Shown: positions 18,339-27,212 of the stretch, one piece after another | Layout: each line of letters opens with the position of its first letter | Numbering within the stretch: position 1 is the first letter of the stretch | DNA from: Rhodopirellula baltica SH 1 | GTDB lineage: Bacteria > Planctomycetota > Planctomycetia > Pirellulales > Pirellulaceae | Length of the DNA: 64,000 nt | NCBI RefSeq assembly: GCF_000196115.1 | Contig: NC_005027.1 | Coordinates: 744,001-808,000 of the forward strand | Reading direction: 5' to 3' | Notes under the pieces: generated by a model | What the model was told of the DNA's origin: nothing | Databases searched by the model: none | What the model saw: the letters and a program-made list of their open reading frames with translations, nothing else | Made by a program: the position numbers and the translations under genes

Positions 18339-20072
18339 ATGGACAATTCCGCCGTTGCCGCCGTCTTCGAAGAGCTCGCTGAGCTGCTCGAGTTTCGGGG
18401 TGAAAATCCATTCCGTATTCGCGCCTATCAAAACGGTGCTCGCGCGATCCGCGACCTTGACGAACCGATCGCGAATTTGGCCTCGGACCCCGAGCGGGAT
18501 CTGTCCAAGTTGCCGGGAATCGGCAAAACGATCGCGGAAAAAACGAAGGTTCTGCTCGAAACCGGCTCGCTACCTCAGCTGGAAGAACTCCGCGAAGCCG
18601 TTCCTGAGGTCGTCATCCAAATGTCTCGAATTCCGGGACTGGGGGCGAAAAAGGCCAGCAAGCTTCGCGAAGAATTGGGGATTGAATCACTGGAAGATTT
18701 GGCAGCCGCGTGCCGCGAAGGCCGTGTGGCAAGTCTGAAAGGTTTTGCCAAAAAAACCGAGGCCGCGATTCTGGACGGGATGGCGATTGCGAAAGCCGCT
18801 TCGGAACGCATTTACTGGTCCAAGGCGGATGACCTGACTCGAGAGATTGGCAAGCACATGCAAGTGTGCGATGCGATCGAGCAGATGGAGTGGGCAGGCA
18901 GCTATCGACGAGGTCGCGACACGGTCGGCGATTTGGATTTGCTAGCCGTCGCATCCGACCGAGAAGCGGCAATGGATCACCTCGCGAATTTTCCTGGATT
19001 GGTTTCTGTCATCGGAAGTGGCGATACGAAGATGTCGATTCGAGTTGGCAAAGCCTTCCAAGTCGACATGCGGTTGGTCGATGCAGAGGAGTTTGGCGCC
19101 GCTCTGCAGTACTTCACCGGCAGTCAAGCTCACAACATTCACGTGCGGCGAATCGCGAAGGATCACGGGTTAAAGATCAACGAGTACGGTGTCTTCAAAC
19201 TCGATGATGAATCTCGTGTGGCCGGTGCGACGGAAGAGGACGTTTATCAGTCGATCGGTTTGCCATGGATTGCACCGGAGTTGCGTGAGGATCGAAACGA
19301 ATTCGATTGGGCCAAATCCGACTCATTGCCAAATCTGATCGACACCGATGATGTGCTGGGTGACTTGCACATGCACACATCGGCAACGGATGGTCAAAAC
19401 ACGATTGCCGAGATGGCCGATGCGGCGATCGAGCGAGGATTGAAATACATCGCGATCACGGATCACAGCAAACGTGTCACGATGGCCGGCGGACTGGACG
19501 CCGAACGTTTGCTGAAGCAATGGGAGATCATCGACGAGATCCGTCCGAAGTACGAAGGTCGCTTGGTGATTTTGAAGGGCATCGAGTGCGACATCCTCGA
19601 GGCCGGTGGCATGGATTTACCCGATGAGGTGTTGGAACAGGGCGACTGGATTCTCGGCAGTGTTCACTATGGTCAGAAACAGCCACGAGACCAAATCACC
19701 GATCGGATTTTGGGAGCGATTGAAAACCCGCACGTCGACTGCATCGCTCACCCAACCGGTCGAATCTTGAATCGCCGTGAGGCCTACGACGTGGACATGG
19801 ATGCGGTGATGCAAGCCGCGAAAGAGAACAACAAGTTTCTAGAACTGAATGCGAATCCGGCTCGGTTGGATTTGAACGATGTGCACTTGTCGGCGGCCAA
19901 GAAACGCGGCATTCCGATTGTGATCAACACCGACGCACACGTCACCGATGGTTTGTGGGTGATGCGGTATGGCATCCGACAAGCACGCCGTGGCGGACTG
20001 ACCGCGGCGGATGTCGCCAACACGCTGCCTTACGAAGCCTTCGCGAAAAGGTTGGCCGAAGTCGGCGGCTGA
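18339..20072 (+). CDS. polX: DNA polymerase X family protein with PHP domain
   Basis: From ATG 18339 there are 577 residues, the normal length for bacterial PolX. The N-terminal half has helix-hairpin-helix segments (KLPGIGKTIAEKTK, RIPGLGAKKASKL) and the nucleotidyltransferase motif GSYRRGRDTVGDLDLL with its two catalytic aspartates. The C-terminal PHP domain shows DLHMHTSATDG, ITDHS, KGIECDIL, GSVHYG and NTDAH, the expected metal-binding histidines and acids. PolX fills short gaps in base-excision repair, and its PHP domain provides 3'-5' exonuclease or phosphatase activity. An in-frame TTG at 18303 was rejected because the conserved N-terminus begins at MDNSAVAAVFEEL. It sits alone between the kinase-like gene and a small ABM protein. 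Confidence 0.94.
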   Translation: MDNSAVAAVFEELAELLEFRGENPFRIRAYQNGARAIRDLDEPIANLASDPERDLSKLPGIGKTIAEKTKVLLETGSLPQLEELREAVPEVVIQMSRIPGLGAKKASKLREELGIESLEDLAAACREGRVASLKGFAKKTEAAILDGMAIAKAASERIYWSKADDLTREIGKHMQVCDAIEQMEWAGSYRRGRDTVGDLDLLAVASDREAAMDHLANFPGLVSVIGSGDTKMSIRVGKAFQVDMRLVDAEEFGAALQYFTGSQAHNIHVRRIAKDHGLKINEYGVFKLDDESRVAGATEEDVYQSIGLPWIAPELREDRNEFDWAKSDSLPNLIDTDDVLGDLHMHTSATDGQNTIAEMADAAIERGLKYIAITDHSKRVTMAGGLDAERLLKQWEIIDEIRPKYEGRLVILKGIECDILEAGGMDLPDEVLEQGDWILGSVHYGQKQPRDQITDRILGAIENPHVDCIAHPTGRILNRREAYDVDMDAVMQAAKENNKFLELNANPARLDLNDVHLSAAKKRGIPIVINTDAHVTDGLWVMRYGIRQARRGGLTAADVANTLPYEAFAKRLAEVGG

Positions 20073-20133
20073 AAATCTCTCCTGCACCGCGGATTGTCCG
20101 TCGGTGAAAATTTCAAACCCTGATTGGATTCTC

Positions 20134-20424
20134 ATGGCAAATCTGACCATCGTTGCGCATATAAACGCGAAAGAAGACCAAGTCGAACTCGTCAAAAGCG
20201 AATTGCTAAAGCTGATTCCTCCGACGCTGAAGGAAGAAGGCTGCTTGAATTACGACTTGCACCAAGACAACGAAAACCCGGCTCATTTTATGTTTTATGA
20301 AAACTGGGAATCGCGTGAACTGTGGCAGCAACACTCCGCCGGCCAGCCGCTCAAGGATTTCGGTGCGGCAACCGAAGGAGCAGTTGAAGGCATTCAAATC
20401 CATGAGATGACGCAGATTGTTTGA
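20134..20424 (+). CDS. Small ABM-fold protein (antibiotic biosynthesis monooxygenase-like)
   Basis: This 96-residue protein starts at ATG 20134. It matches the small dimeric ABM ferredoxin-like fold: LTIVAHINAKEDQVELVKSE, the loop EEGCLNYDLHQDNENP, then FMFYENWESRELWQQHSAG. Such proteins include quinol monooxygenases and LsrG- or YgiN-type enzymes; many remain unassigned. No catalytic residue can be fixed. It lies 61 bases after polX on the same strand. Confidence 0.85.
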   Translation: MANLTIVAHINAKEDQVELVKSELLKLIPPTLKEEGCLNYDLHQDNENPAHFMFYENWESRELWQQHSAGQPLKDFGAATEGAVEGIQIHEMTQIV

Positions 20425-20552
20425 CCCTCGGTTTGCAGAGTCACGCAGTCAAAATTGAGATGATTGCCCGGTTCTGCGGCGGGGATTCTAATCGGTCGAG
20501 ATTTGGTCTACTGGGGCGAATCAAAAGCTCTTCATCCGTTCGGATCACATCC

Positions 20553-22184
20553 ATGCTTCACGAATCGTCTGACAACGCAGCGTTTCCTCGTTTGACCGAG
20601 GAAGAGTTGGCGTGTCTGGAAGACATTGGAACTGTTCGCCAGTTCTCCGATGGCGAGCAACTGTTTGATCTCGGCGAAATGGATTATTCTTTTTTCGCGA
20701 TCAGATCGGGTGCGGTCAGTATCTTGGATCATTCTCACGGCGAACCTCGCGAGGTCGCTCTGCACGAGGCCAATTCGTTCGCCGGTGATGTCGATTTGCT
20801 CACCGGACGTCCCGCGGTGATCAGCGCGGTTGCCAGGGGTGATTGTGAAACGATCGAAGTGACGGCCTGTCGTATCCGCCGCATGCTGGGTGAAATCCCA
20901 AGTTTGAGCGACAAATTGCTCGATGCGTTTCAGCTGCGTCGCGCACGGTTGGAAGCGTCTGGATTTTTGGGGATTCGTTTGGCGGGATCGAGTCATTCGA
21001 AAGAGACGATGCACCTGCAAGAGTTCTTCTACAAGAACAAAGTTCCTCACACTCTGTTTGACACGGACACCGACGCGGGCAAGGAGTTGCTGCGCGAGTG
21101 GGATGTTGCCGAGAACGAAACTCCGGTGTTGGGATGCGGCAAGCGTGTGGTCCGCAAACCATCGCTCGCCGATGTTGCCGAGTGTTTGGGGATTTGTCGC
21201 GACATTCCTGATGAGCTTTACGATGTGTTGATCGTCGGCGCGGGACCAGCTGGTTTGGCCGCGGCGGTTTATGGAGCATCCGAAGGTTTGCGGACATTGG
21301 TTGTTGATCGAATGGGACCGGGCGGCCAAGCAGGACAAAGTTCGCGAATTGAAAACTACATGGGGTTTCCCTCGGGTTTGACCGGTGCAGATCTGGCCAA
21401 TCGCGGGTATCTGCAAGCGTTGAAGTTTGGGGCACAGTTCACCGCACCGGTTTCTGTCGCGTCGATCGTGCGAGACGACAAGGGTGTTCACGTCGTCAGC
21501 TTTTGCACCGGCCAAAAGGTTCGAACACGCACCGTTTTGATCGCGACTGGTGCGTCCTATCAACGATTGCCTCTGGACGCTTGCGAACGGTATGAAGGCA
21601 TGGGGGTGTATTACTCCGCCACATCCGTCGAGGCGAGACTGTGCCGAGAATCGACCGCGGTCGTGGTCGGAGGCGGAAACTCGGCCGGGCAAGCAGCAAT
21701 GTTTTTGTCGCAACATGCCAATGACGTCCGTTTGCTTCTTCGCGGGAACGATCTTCGCAAAGGCATGTCGAGTTACTTGGCGGATCGGATCGAAAAACAA
21801 TCGAACATTGAAGTGATGTGTCACACCGAGATCTGCGAGATGGCGGGTGACAAGCATTTGGAACGCGTTGAAATTCGAAACAACCAAACCGAAGAACGCG
21901 CGACGTTGGAATGTCCATCGGCGTTCATCTTTGTCGGTGCGAAGCCTCACACCGAATGGTTACCTGATTCGGTGGCTTTGGACGACCGCGGCTTTGTGAT
22001 GACGGGTCCGATGATCCATCACCACGACAAACTGCCGGAAGGACGCACGCCATGCGAATTGGAAACGACCAGCCCGGGTGTGTTCGCTTGCGGTGATGTT
22101 CGCAGCGGAACGACCAAGCGGTGTGCGTTCGCGGTGGGTGACGGGGCGTTGGCGATCACTTGCGTGCATCAGTATTTGCAGTGA
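20553..22184 (+). CDS. Cyclic-nucleotide-binding domain fused to thioredoxin-reductase-like flavoprotein
   Basis: From ATG 20553 the protein has 543 residues in three parts. Residues about 10-130 resemble a cNMP-binding domain (FSDGEQLFDLGEMDYSFFAI, GDVDLLTGRPAVISAVA). About 140-215 is a glutaredoxin-like region without a CxxC (SSHSKETMHLQEFFYKNKVPH). About 225-540 is a thioredoxin-reductase-type flavoprotein with FAD motif GAGPAGLAAAVYGA, GPGGQAGQSSRIENY, NAD(P)H motif VVGGGNSAGQAA and the closing FACGDVR. The canonical CATC redox pair is replaced: the matching position reads MGVYYSATSVEA. It therefore cannot act as a classic thioredoxin reductase, although it likely still binds FAD and a nicotinamide. 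The fusion type is known in bacteria. The longer open frame to 20421 has no domain content. Confidence 0.85.
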   Translation: MLHESSDNAAFPRLTEEELACLEDIGTVRQFSDGEQLFDLGEMDYSFFAIRSGAVSILDHSHGEPREVALHEANSFAGDVDLLTGRPAVISAVARGDCETIEVTACRIRRMLGEIPSLSDKLLDAFQLRRARLEASGFLGIRLAGSSHSKETMHLQEFFYKNKVPHTLFDTDTDAGKELLREWDVAENETPVLGCGKRVVRKPSLADVAECLGICRDIPDELYDVLIVGAGPAGLAAAVYGASEGLRTLVVDRMGPGGQAGQSSRIENYMGFPSGLTGADLANRGYLQALKFGAQFTAPVSVASIVRDDKGVHVVSFCTGQKVRTRTVLIATGASYQRLPLDACERYEGMGVYYSATSVEARLCRESTAVVVGGGNSAGQAAMFLSQHANDVRLLLRGNDLRKGMSSYLADRIEKQSNIEVMCHTEICEMAGDKHLERVEIRNNQTEERATLECPSAFIFVGAKPHTEWLPDSVALDDRGFVMTGPMIHHHDKLPEGRTPCELETTSPGVFACGDVRSGTTKRCAFAVGDGALAITCVHQYLQ

Positions 22185-22200
22185 GCCGCGTTGGTGAGTC

Positions 22201-22449
22201 TTACTGGCGAATTGTCTTTGATGATTGCCCAACCAGTTCCAATGTCAACGAATCCAGGTCCAAGTCACCTTCCCGAGTGTCTGCATCGTGACAGTAGGTG
22301 CAGTTCAGTTCCAGGAACTCGGTGAGTTGCTCGGGAGGTTGCTGGGCAAAGACTGCCGTCCGATTCACGGATTGTCCGAGCATTGCCGCGAACAATGCGA
22401 GTGTGATTCGGAAACGCCAATGGCCGAATGTGGGAGACATCAAATTCAT
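22201..22449 (-). pseudogene. Truncated planctomycete cytochrome c (PSCyt1-like) leader
   Basis: The 82-residue frame has a signal peptide (ITLALFAAMLGQ to VFAQ) followed by FLELNCTYCHDADTREGDLDLDSL. This holds a single heme-binding C-T-Y-C-H and the acidic stretch typical of the start of large planctomycete cytochrome proteins, which normally run to 700-1100 residues. The frame stops at TAA just 17 bases before the convergent flavoprotein gene, so all later domains are gone. It is either a gene remnant or a very small periplasmic monoheme protein. No Shine-Dalgarno sequence precedes either candidate ATG (22449 or 22440), which favours a remnant. Confidence 0.5.
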
Positions 22450-22864
22450 CTATGGAAACGCTGTGGCCCAGGTTGGCGGGCCTTGCGACGTGGGAGGAAG
22501 CAGCAGGCGAGCGGCGCCGTCGTGGTCGCTCGGTGAAGGCTTCGCGGAACGTCGTAAGTGGTGGGAAGAGGGGCGGGCGGAATCGGGATGCGAACATCAA
22601 TCAAAATTCGCAACCGAATCTGATTGAAACGTATTCTTACCAAGGCCGAATTTCAACTCAAACGTAAACGTTTTGCGAGCGGCTCGCTTCGTCGACTACG
22701 GCAACGAATCACGTTTGTCGGTCGGTTTTGCTCGGAAACCATGTTTGGTGACAAGGCTATAGAGAAGTGAAAAACCTTCTTGCTCTGTTTAGACGACGCA
22801 AATGGTCTATGGAGACTGCCGGCTTGAAGCGAGTTTTGACCATCGCTTGGAACGGCAGTTTCCT
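22450..22864. other. Intergenic stretch, no gene recognised
   Basis: About 415 bases lie between the truncated cytochrome and the end of the DUF58 gene. Frames through it lack codon structure and recognisable motifs. I see no strong terminator hairpin for the DUF58 transcript arriving from the right. The region could be the decayed remainder of the cytochrome gene's promoter. Confidence 0.5.
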
Positions 22865-24280
22865 TCAGCGAGCCATCTGGGCTCGGCAGACGTCCATGAT
22901 GCTGTCTTCGCTTTGTAAATGGCTGACGTGAATGCGTTCGGCCAGCAGCGGACCGGCCATGCGGGAATAGCGATCGATGTCGAGTGTGTTGATCACAACG
23001 GCGATCGCCCATCCGCGACGTGATAGACCAACCAACGCGGCGATGTCGGCTTCGGTGGCTTGCTGCAGCATCACCAACATGGTCGTTTCGCTGGAAAGCT
23101 GCGATTCAGTTTCCACGAGGAACTCGGCCAGTGTCAGGCCATCGGTGCGTTCGAGACGTGCCAGCGTTCGAAACATTTCTTTTAGATGCACCGGCCCACG
23201 ATCGACGTTGACAATGACTGGTCGCAATCGTTCGTTGAGTTGTTTCAGGGAAGCGGCTTTGACAGAAGCATCTCGCACCCGGTGGTCCCCTCGGAAACCT
23301 TCGGTTCGAATTCGATCGGCGGCATCTCGGCCGTTTGTCGCCAATCCAAAGGGCTCGCCCGCATCATGCAGCGCCGCCGCGATGGAAGCCGCGGTCGTGA
23401 TCGTCAGGTCAGTGCGAAGCGGTTCGTGTTGGTCCGGATTGGTGTCGACGTGCAGATCCAGAATGATTGTCGCGCCGGCAACGGAAGATGGCTCGTAGAC
23501 TTTGCTATGCAACGTTCCGGTTCGGGCGGTGGCCGCCCAGTGAACACTGCGCAATGGATCACCGATCTGCCATTGCCGGATGCCTCGCAGACGTGTTGGA
23601 TCGGTCATCGAAGAGGCACGGATTTTGATCTCGCCAATGGGTCGACGCGAGCCAATTTCATAGGTTGAAAGCAGTTGGACTTTGGGAAGGACAGTCACAA
23701 ACATGGGGCGTGCCCCCAACCGATAACGGCGAAACATTCCAACCGGGTCGCCGGTTTCCAACACCGTCGGACCGATCTGAAAGTATCCTCGCCGGTGACA
23801 ACGCACCGAGTATTCAATGCGTTTTGATTGGCCGGGCAATAACGCCATGACGGCCAACCGAGCGCCTTCGATGGGCAGCGGCGTGGTGCGTGGGTCGAGT
23901 ACCATGCCGTCCGCTTGGCGGGCTTGTTGTGTCGCTCCGCGAGGAATCAAATCTTCGGCCAAGACCCACGCGACGGGCAATTTGCCTTGGTTAGTGACTT
24001 CGACGGTGACGGGGATCAACGATCCAATCACGACTTCGAGATCACGGCCTTCTTCGGGCGAGTCCAAACGAACGGCAACAACTCCGGCGGACCACTGCGT
24101 CGCAACCCAGTTGCCGATTGCAACGACGGAGGCCACGGTGATCGCGGCGGTCATCCACAATCCTGCACCAGCGACCATTCCCAAGAAGACAACGATCGCG
24201 CACACGACAACGATCGTCAGCCAACGCGAAGGAGCGGGCGGACCGGAAGTGGAATCCGCAGCGTTGCCATTGTCCGTCAT
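22865..24280 (-). CDS. DUF58-domain membrane protein
   Basis: The start ATG at 24280 overlaps the stop of the MoxR gene (ATGA), giving 471 residues. Two hydrophobic segments occupy about residues 18-62. A periplasmic-like beta region follows (SLIPVTVEVTNQGKLPVAWVLAED), and then the DUF58 signature RQWQIGDPLRSVHWAATARTG. The C-terminal half resembles a degenerate VWA fold (VAGATIILDLHV). DUF58 proteins are regular partners of MoxR AAA ATPases and are thought to help mature or chaperone protein complexes. The overlap with moxR and the gene order agree with that pairing. Confidence 0.9.
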   Translation of the reverse strand: MTDNGNAADSTSGPPAPSRWLTIVVVCAIVVFLGMVAGAGLWMTAAITVASVVAIGNWVATQWSAGVVAVRLDSPEEGRDLEVVIGSLIPVTVEVTNQGKLPVAWVLAEDLIPRGATQQARQADGMVLDPRTTPLPIEGARLAVMALLPGQSKRIEYSVRCHRRGYFQIGPTVLETGDPVGMFRRYRLGARPMFVTVLPKVQLLSTYEIGSRRPIGEIKIRASSMTDPTRLRGIRQWQIGDPLRSVHWAATARTGTLHSKVYEPSSVAGATIILDLHVDTNPDQHEPLRTDLTITTAASIAAALHDAGEPFGLATNGRDAADRIRTEGFRGDHRVRDASVKAASLKQLNERLRPVIVNVDRGPVHLKEMFRTLARLERTDGLTLAEFLVETESQLSSETTMLVMLQQATEADIAALVGLSRRGWAIAVVINTLDIDRYSRMAGPLLAERIHVSHLQSEDSIMDVCRAQMAR

Positions 24281-25395
24281 GATGAGATGGTTGGCACCGC
24301 GATTTCGCTGAGGATTTCTTCCAGGACTTTTTCCGTGGTCAGCTTTCGCAGGCGGCTTTCGGGTCGAAGGATCAATCGGTGATTCATGACGGGTGCGATG
24401 ATCTTCTTGACATCGTCGGGAGTTACAAAGGTTCGACCGCGGATGGCCGCCATCGCTTGGCTGCATCGGAACAACGCGATCGTTGCTCGGGGACTGCCTC
24501 CGAGAGCGAGGTTTTCGTTGTTCCGAGTTTGGTGAACGATTTGAAGCAAGTAGTGCCGGACACGTGGGTCGACGTGAACGGATCGAATCGCTTGCTGCGC
24601 CGCGACCAATTGTTCGGCGGTAGCAACGGCGGTCATCGAATCAACTGGATGTTTGAATTGCAGCAGATCAAGCATTCGCAATTCTTCTTCGATCGATGGG
24701 TAACCCAGAGAGAACCGCATCAAGAAACGATCGAGTTGTGCTTCCGGAAGAGGGAACGTGCCTTCGTGATCGACAGGGTTTTGTGTTGCAATGACCAAGA
24801 ACGGCGGATTGAGCGTGTAGGATTTTCCGTCGACGGTGACGCGAGCTTCCGCCATCGCTTCGAGCAACGATGCCTGTGTTCGTGGCGTTGCCCGGTTGAT
24901 TTCGTCGGCGAGCAGAATCTGGGTGAAGACCGGACCGGGGCGGAATTCAAATTCAGAATTCTTTTGGTTGAAGATCGATGTGCCGGTGACATCGGTGGGC
25001 AACAAGTCGGGGGTGCACTGGACTCGTTTGAAGTGGCATCCGAGGCTTTTCGCGAGGGCTCGGGCGAGCATCGTTTTCGCCACACCGGGGACGTCTTCGA
25101 GAAGAATGTGTCCGCCGCTGAGCCAGGCGACCATCGAAAGGACCAGTTGCTTTCGCTTTCCTACGATCGCATTTTCGACGTTGCCGATGACGCGTTTGGA
25201 TAGTTCCGCGACCGCGGAGACGTCGACGGGGGCACCGTTTGCTGGCTTGGACGCGGGGGCAGGCGGTGGGTTTGCGTTGCCGCGAGAAGCAGCGGGTGGG
25301 GTCGCTTTGGAATTCAAGGGCAAACGCTCCGGTGACGGATGACTCCGATGGACGAGGTCGCGAGACGGGACATGACCGACACGCGATGTGTCCAT
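24277..25395 (-). CDS. MoxR-family AAA ATPase
   Basis: From ATG 25395 the protein has 372 residues. A proline- and alanine-rich 50-residue leader precedes the MoxR core: VIGNVENAIVGK, Walker A-like EDVPGVAKTMLARA, RVQCTPDLLPTDVTG, Walker B LLADEINRATPRTQ, sensor-like ATQNPVDHEGTFPLPEAQLDRF, and GGSPRATIALFRCSQ at the C-terminus. MoxR ATPases act as chaperones for metal-loaded or VWA-containing complexes. It is translated with the DUF58 protein downstream. The 213-base space to the divergent response regulator is the likely promoter region for both directions. Confidence 0.94.
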   Translation of the reverse strand: MDTSRVGHVPSRDLVHRSHPSPERLPLNSKATPPAASRGNANPPPAPASKPANGAPVDVSAVAELSKRVIGNVENAIVGKRKQLVLSMVAWLSGGHILLEDVPGVAKTMLARALAKSLGCHFKRVQCTPDLLPTDVTGTSIFNQKNSEFEFRPGPVFTQILLADEINRATPRTQASLLEAMAEARVTVDGKSYTLNPPFLVIATQNPVDHEGTFPLPEAQLDRFLMRFSLGYPSIEEELRMLDLLQFKHPVDSMTAVATAEQLVAAQQAIRSVHVDPRVRHYLLQIVHQTRNNENLALGGSPRATIALFRCSQAMAAIRGRTFVTPDDVKKIIAPVMNHRLILRPESRLRKLTTEKVLEEILSEIAVPTISS

Positions 25396-25608
25396 GATAG
25401 CCGGGAAACGCGTTTGGCGTGGTGGTTTGGCGGTCCCGCGATGGCCGCAGTTGCCTGTCCGGAAAAATTGATTGGACCGGGTGGGTGAATCCTGCGGAAA
25501 CTCTCTTGGCAGGAGACCAACCCAACATCGAGCTGGTGACGTATAATGGATGGATTCACGATCGAAAGTGAACGACTTTTTTTCTGTTTGCGGGGGTGTG
25601 GATGAGCC

Positions 25609-26010
25609 ATGGTCGACGCTGGCATGATCCCAACAGTCTTGGTAACCGACGACGACGCCGATTTTCGCGGCGTGGTTTGCGAGGCTCTCGTGCGCGGTGG
25701 TGTGCAAACGCAGCAGGCCGCTGACGGCGACGAGGCTCTTCGCGTCATTGAGAAGACCGCCATTCACATGGTGTTGCTGGACGTGCACATGCCGCGAGTG
25801 ACGGGACTTGATGTGATGCGAATTTTGTCACAACGTCCCAACGCGATGCCGTACGTCCTGATGAGCGCCTTGATGGACGAAGCGATCGAGCGAGAAGCGG
25901 CTCGGATGCGAGCCTACAAAATTCTTCGTAAGCCGGTGCGTTTGGGCAAGCTTCGTGAAATTGTGTGTGGCGGATTGGCGGAAGCCTACGGTTGGCGTCC
26001 GCCGGAATGA
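25609..26010 (+). CDS. Single-domain response regulator
   Basis: This 133-residue protein is a stand-alone receiver: TVLVTDDDADFRG with the acidic pocket, phosphoacceptor Asp58 in VLLDVHMPRVTG, a serine switch residue in YVLMSAL, and the lysine in KILRKPVRLG. It has no output domain and would act by protein contact. It is divergent from moxR, and its stop overlaps the start of the following membrane protein (ATGA at 26007-26010). That coupling makes the membrane protein a candidate partner. Confidence 0.93.
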   Translation: MVDAGMIPTVLVTDDDADFRGVVCEALVRGGVQTQQAADGDEALRVIEKTAIHMVLLDVHMPRVTGLDVMRILSQRPNAMPYVLMSALMDEAIEREAARMRAYKILRKPVRLGKLREIVCGGLAEAYGWRPPE

Positions 26011-27212
26011 CGGATGATGGTGGCGATGTCGAGCATGCTTCGATCTCTGGTTCCGGACGAGCATCGGTCAATCCTTACGCGACGCCCACACAAGCAGCGA
26101 ACCCCGAAACCGATCCGGTCGTTGGATCGGAACAAGCGGATCTTTGTCTCACACTTGATGGCGAGATCACCGAGGACGACATTCGGCGTTTGATCCCCGA
26201 ACGGAACTTGTGGATCGGTTTGGCGGTGCTGATGTGGGGCTGCATCATTCCGGCGTTCACGATCGGAGTTTTGATTGCAACGATCAACGCCGTTTCGAAT
26301 GGCTTTGATTCGGAAACCATCTTCAAAATCATCTGCTGCATGGGCGTCGCCATCGGGTTCGCTGTGGCGACGCAATACGTCAGTCCGGCCAGGCGAACAC
26401 GTCGTGCGTTGGGGCAGCGTCCAGATTTGCTGGGACGTGCGGTGGGGCGGTTTAGCGGCGGCGGTCTTCTGTTCAACGATGGCCAGCGGACTCACTACTT
26501 CAGCGCAGAGTATTGTCGTTTGGCTCAAGCGAACCGGCATGGCGTTCGTGTCCCATTGCTGGAGGGGCCGTACGTTCAGCTCTACCTGGCCAATCGATTG
26601 TTCGATGGATTCGACGCGAATGTTTGGAAGCAGTTGCAGGCAATTTGGCAACAACATGACGCTTCGCAGTGGGATGCTGATACGTTGATGGAGAACAATT
26701 GCAAACAACTGGGAGAGCGACCTGAATCCGCGATTCGTTTCGGTGGACAGGTGTCGTTGCACGTGCCAGTAGATCACTCAGCGGTTCGCGGAATCATGTA
26801 TCGCAACGGTGCAATGATTTTCGCGTACGGCGTGGCGATGTTGCTAGCTTGGGAGTTTGGTTTTACGTTTGTCGCAGTCGGATTGTTGCTGCTTTTGCTC
26901 GGCACAACGCGGTATTTCTACAACAGTTGGCGTTGGATGGCGATTCCGACGCAAGAGATGTCGTGGCAGCAACATGGGTGGATCAGCTCGGATGAAGTCG
27001 TCAGTGTTACCACGACCAACGGCGTTCGTATGTTGCGTGAGGAACCTCTGCGAACCGAGTGGATCGAAGAAAAGTTGGTGTGGCACCTACCAAACAACCG
27101 AGCCATGTATTTCGCTCGCGAGCTTTTTGAAAGCGACGAGGATTGGAACCAGATCGTTGAGTCGAGTTCAGGGACATCGGTTGCAGGTAAGTTGGATTCA
27201 GTCGCTGAATGA
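26007..27212 (+). CDS. Membrane protein of unknown function coupled to response regulator
   Basis: The start ATG at 26007 overlaps the receiver stop and gives 401 residues. There are four hydrophobic segments in two pairs: about residues 72-95 and 103-123, then about 262-300 as a tight hairpin. The C-terminal 90 residues read like a small soluble domain (WISSDEVVSVTTTNGVRML, EEKLVWHLPNNRAMYFAREL), loosely reminiscent of YcxB-like C-termini. I do not recognise the family. The last 15 bases overlap the 3' end of miaA on the opposite strand. Confidence 0.75.
   Translation: MTDDGGDVEHASISGSGRASVNPYATPTQAANPETDPVVGSEQADLCLTLDGEITEDDIRRLIPERNLWIGLAVLMWGCIIPAFTIGVLIATINAVSNGFDSETIFKIICCMGVAIGFAVATQYVSPARRTRRALGQRPDLLGRAVGRFSGGGLLFNDGQRTHYFSAEYCRLAQANRHGVRVPLLEGPYVQLYLANRLFDGFDANVWKQLQAIWQQHDASQWDADTLMENNCKQLGERPESAIRFGGQVSLHVPVDHSAVRGIMYRNGAMIFAYGVAMLLAWEFGFTFVAVGLLLLLLGTTRYFYNSWRWMAIPTQEMSWQQHGWISSDEVVSVTTTNGVRMLREEPLRTEWIEEKLVWHLPNNRAMYFARELFESDEDWNQIVESSSGTSVAGKLDSVAE

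Noticed and set aside
20532..21950. Open frame of 472 residues on the - strand opposite the flavoprotein
   Set aside because: The + strand has full FAD and NAD motifs; the - strand product is rich in R, H and Q with no domain.
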